The notes under the pieces were generated by a model that did no database searches, was not told the DNA's origin, and saw nothing but the letters and a program-made list of their open reading frames with translations. DNA of 37,439 nucleotides from Methanobacteriota archaeon (GTDB taxonomy: Archaea; Thermoplasmatota; Thermoplasmata; RBG-16-68-12; JAJISG01): positions 1 through 37,439 of the forward strand of contig JAUVFR010000012.1 of NCBI GenBank assembly GCA_030594205.1, given 5' to 3'. The position numbers and the translations under genes are program-made. Shown in pieces: positions 30,929 to 37,439 of this stretch (position 1 is the first letter of the stretch; every line of letters starts with the position of its first letter).

Positions 30929-32326
30929 CTACTTCTCCAGCACCCGGGTCATCCGGTCGGCATCGAGAAGATCGTCAAGCTCCTCGTCGTTCAAGATCCC
31001 TTCCTGGATCGCCACATCCCGGACGGTCTTCCCCTCCGCGAAGGCCTGTCTCGCGATTTCGGCGGCTCGATGGTACCCGATCTGTGGGGAAAGCGCCGTC
31101 GCCATCGCGGTGCTCCATTCCACGAAGGACCGGCAGCGTTCACGGTCGGCTTCGATCCCCTCGAGCGCGCGGTTCGTGAATGCACGAACACCATTTGCGA
31201 TCACCTGGATCGCGTGTAGCAGATTGTAGGCAATCACAGGCATCATGACGTTAAGCTCCAGCTGGCCTGCCTGCGAGGCATAGGTGATCGTGGCGTCGTT
31301 CCCCAAGACCTGGTAGGCCGCCATGTTGAGCATCTCGGCCATAACGGGGTTTACCTTTCCCGGCATGATGGAGGAGCCCGGCTGGACGGCAGGGAGGCGG
31401 ATCTCACCGAGCCCCGCTCGGGGTCCGGAACTCAGAAGGCGGATGTCGTTGGCGATCTTGATGAGGCTCACGGCTAGGGTCTTCAAGGCCCCACTCACCT
31501 CGACGGTGGCGTCCGTGTTCTGCATGGCCTCGAACAGATTGTCCGAGAGGCGGAAGGGGAACCCGGTCTGCCGACTGACTTCCGCGATGGCCAACTCCGG
31601 ATAGCGGGGATGGGCATTCAAGCCGGTTCCGACCGCTGTCCCCCCCAGGGGGATCTCCTCCAGTCCCTTGGCCGCATTCCGGATGCGTGCGAGACCGTGG
31701 TGAACCATCGAGGCGTAGCCGCTGAACTCCTGCCCGAGGCGAATGGGGACTGCATCCTGGAGGTGGGTTCGCCCAATCTTGAGGACATCATCGAATTCCT
31801 CCGCCTTGCGGTCTAGTGCCTTTGCCATCCTCTTCAAAGCCGGAAGGAGTTCCTCCTGGATCGCGGAGAGCGCGGCGATGTGCATGGCCACGTGGATCGT
31901 GTCGTTCGTGGACTGGGCCATGTTAACGTGGTCGTTGGGATGAACCGGCTCGTAGGCCCCGAGGGAACCCCCTAGTGACTCGTTCGCCCGATTCGCGATG
32001 ACCTCGTTCGCGTTCATGTTCTGGGAGGTCCCCGCGCCCGCCTGGTAGACATCCACCACGAAGTGGTCATCAAATTTCCCGTCGCGCACCTCCTGTGCGG
32101 CGTGACCGATGGCATCCCCCCGTTTCTTGTCGAGGAGGCCGACCTCTACGTTGGCCTTGGCCGCGGCCAGTTTGATGAGGGCCTGGGCCTGAATGAAGCG
32201 CGGCTGAAGGCGGAGGCCGCTGATGGGGAAGTTCTCGACCGCCCGCTGGGTCTGTACGCCCCAATAGGCATCGGCCGGGACCTTGACTTCACCCAAGAAG
32301 TCCTTCTCCGTGCGGAACTCGCTCAT
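30929..32326 (-). CDS. fumC: Fumarase, class II
   Basis: The 465-aa enzyme hydrates fumarate to malate. It has HPNDHVN, GRTHLQDA with the fumarase-type His (aspartases have Gln there), and the family signature GSSIMPGKVNP. The active-site neighbourhood DVYQAGAGTSQNMN resembles aspartases too, so the fumarase call rests on the two positions and on the adjacent malate dehydrogenase. The oxygen-stable class II type is bacterial in style. A TATA-like CTTATATAC is at 32368-32376, leaving a ~20-nt leader with GAGGA before the ATG. Confidence 0.9.
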   Translation of the reverse strand: MSEFRTEKDFLGEVKVPADAYWGVQTQRAVENFPISGLRLQPRFIQAQALIKLAAAKANVEVGLLDKKRGDAIGHAAQEVRDGKFDDHFVVDVYQAGAGTSQNMNANEVIANRANESLGGSLGAYEPVHPNDHVNMAQSTNDTIHVAMHIAALSAIQEELLPALKRMAKALDRKAEEFDDVLKIGRTHLQDAVPIRLGQEFSGYASMVHHGLARIRNAAKGLEEIPLGGTAVGTGLNAHPRYPELAIAEVSRQTGFPFRLSDNLFEAMQNTDATVEVSGALKTLAVSLIKIANDIRLLSSGPRAGLGEIRLPAVQPGSSIMPGKVNPVMAEMLNMAAYQVLGNDATITYASQAGQLELNVMMPVIAYNLLHAIQVIANGVRAFTNRALEGIEADRERCRSFVEWSTAMATALSPQIGYHRAAEIARQAFAEGKTVRDVAIQEGILNDEELDDLLDADRMTRVLEK

Positions 32327-32367
32327 GGCCGGGTCCTCGCTAGGCCGTCCTGGCCCTTAACTGCCGC

Positions 32368-32376
32368 GTATATAAG
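32368..32376 (-). promoter_or_regulatory. TATA-like box for fumC
   Basis: The minus strand reads CTTATATAC, 42-50 nt before ATG 32326, a strong match to the archaeal consensus. Confidence 0.55.
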
Positions 32377-32407
32377 TTACCGGCCGTGGTTTCACAGAGC
32401 GCAGGAA

Positions 32408-32740
32408 TCAGAGCTGCGTTTCCGCCCATTTCCCCTGGCCCTCCCACACCCGGACGAGGAAGGGAAAGTCAAGGCGGCTCTTCAGGTCCGCCCCTAGGCG
32501 ATTGCAGATGTTTTCGACCGAGGGGTACTCCATCACATCGTTCAAGGCGCGATGGTCGTACGACGTCAGGACTTCTCGCACCTGCTCTTTGAGATCGGCG
32601 AAGTCGATAACCATCCCGGAGTTCGCCTCGCCCTCCACAACCACCTCCACTTTGTACGTGTGCCCGTGGAGGCTCCCGCACTTGTTGTGGCCCGGCAGGA
32701 AGTGGGCACAGTCCATGTATTCCGTGATCCCGAGCCGCAT
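32408..32740 (-). CDS. queD: 6-carboxytetrahydropterin synthase-like (QueD family)
   Basis: The 110-aa product has the zinc histidines of the PTPS fold (CAHFLPGHN and LHGHTY), the catalytic Cys in NKCGSLHGH, the SYDHRALND triad part, and a final VWEGQG with the pterin-binding Glu. QueD converts dihydroneopterin triphosphate to 6-carboxytetrahydropterin, an early step to preQ0 and archaeosine in tRNA. It lies 18 nt after queC on the same strand, so the two form an operon. Confidence 0.93.
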   Translation of the reverse strand: MRLGITEYMDCAHFLPGHNKCGSLHGHTYKVEVVVEGEANSGMVIDFADLKEQVREVLTSYDHRALNDVMEYPSVENICNRLGADLKSRLDFPFLVRVWEGQGKWAETQL

Positions 32741-32758
32741 GTCCTTTCCGGTCCCGCA

Positions 32759-33427
32759 TCAACCAAGCGCGAACGACGTCGCGAGGAGGGGATCCTTCGC
32801 CCCAAGACGCCTAAACGCCCGCTCCCTCTCACGGCAAGACGCACAGGCGCCGCACGGAGACGCCCGGTCGTAGTGGCAACTCCACGTGTCCCTGAAGGGC
32901 ACGCCCAGCTGTTGGCCGAGGCGAAGGACGCCCGCCTTGGTTCGGCCCGCCAGCGGATTGACAATCTGCAACCGGGACTCCGGCGCCGTCAGCAGACCCA
33001 GCTCCAAGAGTCGGTTCAACCCCTTGAAGAATGCCGGCGTGGCATCGGGGAAGATTCGGCCGTCGGCCCCATTGTGACCCCCGACAAGCCTGTGGGCGCC
33101 CAAGATTTCCCCGTAATGGGCGGCAATGGCATAGAAGACAAGGTTTCGCGCGGGAACGTAGGCTCCTGGCGCATCCAGCAGGGATCGGTTCGGGAGGCCC
33201 TTCTCCCGGAGGTCCTCCACCTCCATCAGGAAGGGGAGGTCGACCTCAAGGATGTCTTCCCGACATCCCGAATGTCGCACCAGACTCACGGTCGCGTCCT
33301 TCTCTCGCTGCGGCCTCTCGTGATAGTGGAAGGTCATCGGGATCGCCGACCAGCCCCTATCCAGGGCCCAATAGAGGGAGACGGCGGAGTCCAGTCCCCC
33401 TGAAAGAAGGATTAACGCCCGAACCAT
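32759..33427 (-). CDS. queC: 7-cyano-7-deazaguanine synthase (QueC)
   Basis: The 222-aa ATP-dependent enzyme has the PP-loop LLSGGLDS at residues 7-14 and the C-terminal zinc set CHYDRASPCGACASC. It converts 7-carboxy-7-deazaguanine to preQ0, the precursor that archaea insert into tRNA position 15 to make archaeosine. Start ATG 33427; a TATA-like TCAAATAGG lies 28-36 nt upstream. Confidence 0.95.
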   Translation of the reverse strand: MVRALILLSGGLDSAVSLYWALDRGWSAIPMTFHYHERPQREKDATVSLVRHSGCREDILEVDLPFLMEVEDLREKGLPNRSLLDAPGAYVPARNLVFYAIAAHYGEILGAHRLVGGHNGADGRIFPDATPAFFKGLNRLLELGLLTAPESRLQIVNPLAGRTKAGVLRLGQQLGVPFRDTWSCHYDRASPCGACASCRERERAFRRLGAKDPLLATSFALG

Positions 33428-33454
33428 GACCGTCGAGTCGATTAGCCAGCGGCT

Positions 33455-33463
33455 CCTATTTGA
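33455..33463 (-). promoter_or_regulatory. TATA-like box for queC
   Basis: The minus strand reads TCAAATAGG, 28-36 nt before ATG 33427. Confidence 0.4.
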
Positions 33464-33488
33464 GTTTAGCCTATCGGGCTTGAGGCAA

Positions 33489-33498
33489 CGTTTATTCG
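33489..33498 (+). promoter_or_regulatory. TATA-like box for the symporter gene
   Basis: CGTTTATTCG lies 28-37 nt before ATG 33526, giving a leaderless or near-leaderless message. Confidence 0.45.
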
Positions 33499-33525
33499 TG
33501 AGCCGCCGTACACGCAGGGCCCACC

Positions 33526-34974
33526 ATGATTGACCCTCTGGTCCTGCTTCTCCTGGCCCTCGGAACGGTGGCGGGATTTGCCGTCGCGGGCCTCCTGCTG
33601 ACTCGCGGGAAAGTGCGGAACGTCGAGGATTACATCACGGCCCGGAACTCGATGGGTCTCCATGTCGCGACGGCCACGTTCATCGCCACCGTCATGGGAT
33701 CGTGGATTCTCTTCAGTCCCGCCGAGGCCGGCGTCCTGTGGGGCTTCCCCGCCGTCCTCGGGTACGGGATTGGGAGCGCGATCCCCCTCGTCGTCTACTA
33801 CTTCGTTGGTCCCCGGGTCCGCCGCCTCGCCCCGAGCGGCCATTCGGTGACCGAGTTGACCCTCGCCCGCTACGGCCACGGGATGTACGCCTTGGTCCTC
33901 TTCGTGACCGTCTTCTACATGTTCATCTTCCTGGCGGCCGAACTGACAGCCATCTCCCTGGCCTTCAACCTCCTCACGGGTCTGCCTTTCTACGTCCCCG
34001 CGCTCCTCGTGGGCCTCGCCACGGTGGCCTACACGGTGTACGGGGGGATTCGCGCCTCCGTTCTCACCGACAGTTTGCAGACCCTCGTCATTCTTCCCCT
34101 CATGGCGGTCGCGTTTCTGGGCGCCGTGTTGGCCCTGGGCGGGCCGGGGGCCATGTACGGGCGGATCGCCGCCAGCGCCCCCGAGCTCCTCCGCCTCGAC
34201 TATCTGCCGGGCATCTACTTCGCCATCTTCGTGGCCATCGCCATCACCGGGGCAAACATCTTCAACCAGGCCTACTGGCAGCGATTCTATGCGAGTCGCA
34301 GCGAACGCGTCCTCCGGCGAGGGATGGCCGTGGCCGCTTTCGCAGTCGTCCCCATGGTGATCCTCGCGGGTCTCTTCGGCATCGTCGCCGCCGGGTACGG
34401 AGTAGCCGATGTCCCTTCTGTTGCTTTCTTCTCTCTTGTCGTCACCACGTTCCCCGAATGGGTGGTCCTCGTGGTGTTTGTCCTCGTCCTGGCCCTAATC
34501 ATGTCCACCATGGACTCCCTCCTGAACGGGGTTGCTAGCATTTTCACCGCCGACCTGCCGCGCCTTACCCCCCGAATTTCTTCTCGAAACCTCCTCGGCG
34601 TCGCTCGCATCGTGACCGTCCTTCTGGCCCTGGCGGCGATCGTCATCGCCTCCTTCGGCTTCAGCGTCCTGCTGCTCTTCCTCGTCGCCGATCTCGCCTG
34701 TTCGGCCGCCGCCTTCCCCACGCTTTACGGCTTCTACTCCGGACGCATCGGGGGAACGGGGGCGGCGGCCGCAGGCCTTGGGGGCATCGCAGTGGGTTTC
34801 CCCTTCTTCGTCCTGGCGTTGTTGGCCTCGGGAGCGGACGTCGCGACCTTCTTCCTGCTGAGTTTCGCCTCGGCCCTGGGCGTCTCCGCCCTCCTCACCC
34901 TGCTGTTCGCCTCCCGGCGGGAGAGGTACGATTTGAATCGGTTAGCCGAAGACGTCGCGGAGATCGGTGATTGA
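33526..34974 (+). CDS. Sodium:solute symporter (SSS family)
   Basis: The 482-aa membrane protein has about 12-13 hydrophobic helices and SSS features: an early helix followed by NVEDYITARNS, the QAYWQRFYASRS loop, and a sodium-site helix ALIMSTMDSLLNG. Members import amino acids, sugars, acetate or vitamins with sodium. The substrate is not readable, but the next large gene is a P5C-dehydrogenase-like ALDH, which favours proline or a related amino acid (inference). The stop is followed in the same frame by another hydrophobic ORF. Confidence 0.9.
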   Translation: MIDPLVLLLLALGTVAGFAVAGLLLTRGKVRNVEDYITARNSMGLHVATATFIATVMGSWILFSPAEAGVLWGFPAVLGYGIGSAIPLVVYYFVGPRVRRLAPSGHSVTELTLARYGHGMYALVLFVTVFYMFIFLAAELTAISLAFNLLTGLPFYVPALLVGLATVAYTVYGGIRASVLTDSLQTLVILPLMAVAFLGAVLALGGPGAMYGRIAASAPELLRLDYLPGIYFAIFVAIAITGANIFNQAYWQRFYASRSERVLRRGMAVAAFAVVPMVILAGLFGIVAAGYGVADVPSVAFFSLVVTTFPEWVVLVVFVLVLALIMSTMDSLLNGVASIFTADLPRLTPRISSRNLLGVARIVTVLLALAAIVIASFGFSVLLLFLVADLACSAAAFPTLYGFYSGRIGGTGAAAAGLGGIAVGFPFFVLALLASGADVATFFLLSFASALGVSALLTLLFASRRERYDLNRLAEDVAEIGD

Positions 34975-35103
34975 TTGGCCGCTGTTCTGTTTTCCGTCTT
35001 CCTGTGGTTCCTGCTGGCGTCTCTCCTGGGGGTCTTCGTTTACGTCCTGGCGATCACCCTCCGGGCCCTGTTGGCGGAGCGGTCCGGGAAGGCGCCGAGG
35101 TAA
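34975..35103 (+). CDS. One-TM micro-protein directly after the symporter stop
   Basis: Immediately after the symporter TGA, in the same frame, 42 codons read LAAVLFSVFLWFLL...VYVLAITLRALLAERSG then TAA. It is one strong membrane helix with a basic tail. It could start at TTG 34975 (GGTGAT just upstream), or be the symporter's last helix cut off by a TGA mutation or error. Small partner subunits are known for some SSS transporters, so a separate subunit is also reasonable. Confidence 0.5.
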   Translation: MAAVLFSVFLWFLLASLLGVFVYVLAITLRALLAERSGKAPR

Positions 35104-35126
35104 ACGGTTCCACGGTCCAGCGGTAG

Positions 35127-35136
35127 CCTTATATTC
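35127..35136 (+). promoter_or_regulatory. TATA-like box for the ALDH gene
   Basis: CCTTATATTC lies 29-38 nt before ATG 35165. Confidence 0.5.
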
Positions 35137-35164
35137 GGCCCCCAAGGTCTTTCTTAGAGCGTCT

Positions 35165-36736
35165 ATGGGCTTCGATAACGAGGCGACCTACCTTAGGGCC
35201 ACCCATGCGGGAGGCGTTCCGGGTTTCCACTCCCAGTACGACAAGGCCCTCGAGCGCGTCGAGGCGGAGTTTGGCGAGACCCATCCCGTCTACATCGACG
35301 GGAAGGAGGTCCACGCGTCCTCGACGTTCGCGGACCGGAGTCCGTCGGACACGGAACGAGTCCTCGGGCACTTTCAACAGGCAGGGCGTGATGAGGCGGG
35401 CCGTGCCGTCAAGGCGGCCTTGCGAGCGTTTCCGGATTGGGCCGAAACGGATTGGCGCGAACGCGTGGATATCTTTCGTCGCGGGGCCGACCTCCTGTCG
35501 GGGCAGAAGTTTGACCTCGCCGCCCTCATGTCGCACGAAAACGGGAAGAACCGAGCGGAGGCGATGGCGGACGTCGACGAAGCCATCGACCTGGTCCGCT
35601 GGTACGCTCACGTCATGGAGGAGGAAGCGGGGTTCGAGCAGGAGATGGGGCGCTACCTGGAGAACGAGCGGAGTCGGAGCCTTTTGAAGCCGTACGGAGT
35701 GTGGGGGGTGATCTCGCCGTTCAACTTCCCCTTGGCCATCGCGGCGGGGATGACCACCGGTGCGGTTTTGACCGGCAACACCGCGGTCTTGAAGCCAGCG
35801 AGCGACACCCCCTTCATGGCCGTCCGTCTCTACCAGGCCCTACGGGAGGCGGGCCTGCCCGATGGAGTTCTCAACCTCGTCACGGGTCCCGGTCGCAGCG
35901 TGGGGGCCGCCATCGTCGAGAACCCCGATGTCTCGGGACTCATCTTTACGGGGTCCCGCGAAGTCGGTTTGCTCTCCTTCCGGGCCTTCACGGGCGACTT
36001 CCCCAAGCCCGTCATCACGGAACTCGGTGGGAAAAACCCGGTCATCGTCAGTGAACATGCCGACTTGGGGAAGGCCGTCCCCGGCGTCGCCCTGGGTGCC
36101 TTTGGGTACGGCGGGCAGAAGTGCAGCGCAACGAGCCGGGTTTACGTCCATCGGACGTTGAAGGAAGACTTTCTGCAGGGTCTAGTCGAGTTCACCGAGG
36201 GCCTCCGCGTCGGCGATCCCACGGATCCTGACGTCTACATGGGTCCGCTCATCAACGAGAAGGCTTACAGGAAGTACCAGGCGTACGTCGATCTCGCCCG
36301 ACAGGATGGAACGGTGTTGGTCGGCGGACAGGCCCTCACGGAGGGCCCTTTCGGCCGGGGCTATTTTGTCGCGCCAACGGTTGTCGACGGGCTTCCCGAG
36401 GACCATCGCCTCCTCCGAGAGGAGCTCTTCGTCCCGTTTCTTGACGTGGCCGCGGTGGATTCCCTCGAAGAGGGCATTGCTCGTTCCAACGGATCGGAGT
36501 ACGGGCTCACCGCCGGAATCTTCACGGAGGACCCAGAGGAGCGGGTGGAGTATTTCCGCAAAGTGCGAGCGGGCGTCGTCTACGCGAACCGGGAACAAGG
36601 GGCAACCACGGGCGCCGTCATTGGAACCCAGCCTTTTGTGGGCTGGAAGCACAGCGGCATTTCCGGCAAGGGGGCGGGAGGCCTATACTACCTGTTGCAG
36701 TTCCTCCAGGAGCAGAGCCAAACCTACTACGTATAG
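35165..36736 (+). CDS. Aldehyde dehydrogenase, P5C dehydrogenase-like
   Basis: The 523-aa enzyme has the ALDH active-site residues: Asn in SPFNFP (187), Glu in TELGGKNP (286) and the nucleophile Cys320 in GGQKCSATS. The QKCSATSR context and length match 1-pyrroline-5-carboxylate dehydrogenases (RocA/PutA type), which oxidise glutamate semialdehyde to glutamate with NAD. A different semialdehyde substrate is possible. The ATG at 35165 is set by the TATA-like box; an upstream extension in frame is non-coding in character. Follows the symporter on the same strand. Confidence 0.88.
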   Translation: MGFDNEATYLRATHAGGVPGFHSQYDKALERVEAEFGETHPVYIDGKEVHASSTFADRSPSDTERVLGHFQQAGRDEAGRAVKAALRAFPDWAETDWRERVDIFRRGADLLSGQKFDLAALMSHENGKNRAEAMADVDEAIDLVRWYAHVMEEEAGFEQEMGRYLENERSRSLLKPYGVWGVISPFNFPLAIAAGMTTGAVLTGNTAVLKPASDTPFMAVRLYQALREAGLPDGVLNLVTGPGRSVGAAIVENPDVSGLIFTGSREVGLLSFRAFTGDFPKPVITELGGKNPVIVSEHADLGKAVPGVALGAFGYGGQKCSATSRVYVHRTLKEDFLQGLVEFTEGLRVGDPTDPDVYMGPLINEKAYRKYQAYVDLARQDGTVLVGGQALTEGPFGRGYFVAPTVVDGLPEDHRLLREELFVPFLDVAAVDSLEEGIARSNGSEYGLTAGIFTEDPEERVEYFRKVRAGVVYANREQGATTGAVIGTQPFVGWKHSGISGKGAGGLYYLLQFLQEQSQTYYV

Positions 36737-36737
36737 G

Positions 36738-37439
36738 TCAATACCACTTCTCCACGTGGGTCCGGTCCTTGGGCGCACCCATATCCATGAACATCCCCCG
36801 GACATCGTCAACCATCTCCGGGATGCCGCAGATGTAGACCTCCTCGTCGTTCCAGGACGAGACGCGCTCCTCTACGAGACGCTGGACGTACCCCCGCTCC
36901 CCCTTCCACCCGTTGACGGGCCGGCTCAAGGTGGGAATGTACTCGAACTTCGGGTGTTCCCCCCCCAACCGTCGCCAGTGGTCGTCGTAGATGAGGTCCT
37001 CTTCCTTCCGGACGCCGAAATAGAGGTGAATGGGCACGTCCTGGCCGTCCTGGTACATCGTGTCGATCATGGAGCGGAAGGGCGCAATGCCCGTGCCAGT
37101 GGCGATGAAGTAGAAGCCTGTCTGGACGGGGTTGACGAGGATGACCTTCCCGTACGGCCCCGCGCCGTCGATGGTGTCGCCTTCCTCGAGCCCGCACAGG
37201 ATGGGGGACATGGCCCCGCCTTCCACCTTCTTGACGCAGAGCTCGAAGTAGTCCTTAATGTACGGTGGGGAGGCGACGGAGTACGCTCGACGGATGTCGT
37301 CCCCGTTCTTCTCCACGCGGGTGAGGACCCATTGGCCGGCCAGGAACTCCAGGGGCTTCCCGTCGGTCCGCCGGAAGCGGGGAAGCCACACCCAAGGGGT
37401 GTGGTGGATGTTCTCGATCACCTCGAGCTGGAACTTCTC
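36738..37439 (-). CDS. Ferredoxin/flavodoxin reductase-like FAD enzyme (5' end beyond window)
   Basis: The frame runs to the window edge (233 residues seen, starting EKFQLEVIENI). It has the FAD motif RRAYSVASPP, GPYGKVIL, the NAD(P)-binding GTGIAPFRSM and a C-terminal EEVYICGIPEMVDD typical of the ferredoxin-NADP reductase superfamily. The beginning of the first strand of the FAD domain is already visible, so only a few residues are missing. It moves electrons between NAD(P)H and a ferredoxin or another carrier. Its stop lies 1 nt beyond the ALDH stop on the other strand. Confidence 0.88.
   Translation of the reverse strand, partial: EKFQLEVIENIHHTPWVWLPRFRRTDGKPLEFLAGQWVLTRVEKNGDDIRRAYSVASPPYIKDYFELCVKKVEGGAMSPILCGLEEGDTIDGAGPYGKVILVNPVQTGFYFIATGTGIAPFRSMIDTMYQDGQDVPIHLYFGVRKEEDLIYDDHWRRLGGEHPKFEYIPTLSRPVNGWKGERGYVQRLVEERVSSWNDEEVYICGIPEMVDDVRGMFMDMGAPKDRTHVEKWY

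Noticed and set aside
1-37439. CRISPR array, tRNA, rRNA or insertion sequence
   Set aside because: No regularly spaced direct repeats, cloverleaf sequence, rRNA core or transposase was seen on either strand by eye.

Overview
The window is roughly 60% G+C and archaeal. The signs are a geranylgeranyl reductase and a tetraether-synthase-like radical SAM protein (archaeal ether lipids), an archaeal-type aspartyl-tRNA synthetase, Hjc-like resolvase, FEN-1, preQ0 genes (QueC, QueD), and TATA-like boxes about 25-35 nt upstream of many starts, which suggests leaderless or short-leader mRNAs. Very small intergenic gaps and a mix of archaeal information genes with bacterial-type carbon metabolism (MaeB, FumC, SSS symporter, ALDH) fit a high-GC Thermoplasmatota lineage. 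That placement is an inference; no rRNA gene is present to test it.

Layout. 1-2222 (all minus strand) is an accessory stretch: a collagen-like surface protein cut by the window edge, two small two-TM proteins each preceded by an AbrB-like tail fragment, a doubtful ORF and an unannotated-size 57-aa acidic protein. 2488-3927 is a lone B12-binding radical SAM gene. 4216-5131 is an Hjc-like nuclease with a small partner gene, divergent from a 47-aa zinc ribbon. 5368-8208 holds an ACT-domain protein, AspRS and an MscS channel. 8289-11404 is a lipid operon: tetraether synthase, ferredoxin, geranylgeranyl reductase. 11493-15467 has a PH-like protein, two divergent DUF72 genes, an SDR and a phosphoribosyltransferase. 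15609-17738 carries a AAA ATPase and FEN-1 with an apparent 2-nt frameshift. 18090-19677 has an unknown protein and a Ras-like GTPase. 19934-24224 is a carbohydrate-type ABC transporter whose ATPase gene is convergent. 24280-27126 encodes a 948-aa membrane coiled-coil protein with a degenerate KaiC-like domain. 27237-32326 is a C4-acid island (malic enzyme, cupin, malate dehydrogenase, fumarase). 32408-33427 has QueD and QueC. 33526-36736 has an SSS symporter, a small membrane ORF and a P5C-dehydrogenase-like ALDH. 36738-37439 is a partial ferredoxin reductase-like gene.

How the genes work together. The lipid operon supplies saturation of isoprenoid chains and tail-to-tail joining, with its own ferredoxin as likely electron donor. 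Fumarase, malate dehydrogenase and malic enzyme interconvert fumarate, malate, oxaloacetate and pyruvate. Symporter plus P5C dehydrogenase suggest proline or glutamate-family uptake and oxidation. The best candidates for something undescribed are the membrane coiled-coil pseudo-KaiC protein, the duplicated AbrB-tail/two-TM unit, and a diverged ~50-bp repeat that follows two unrelated minus-strand genes.
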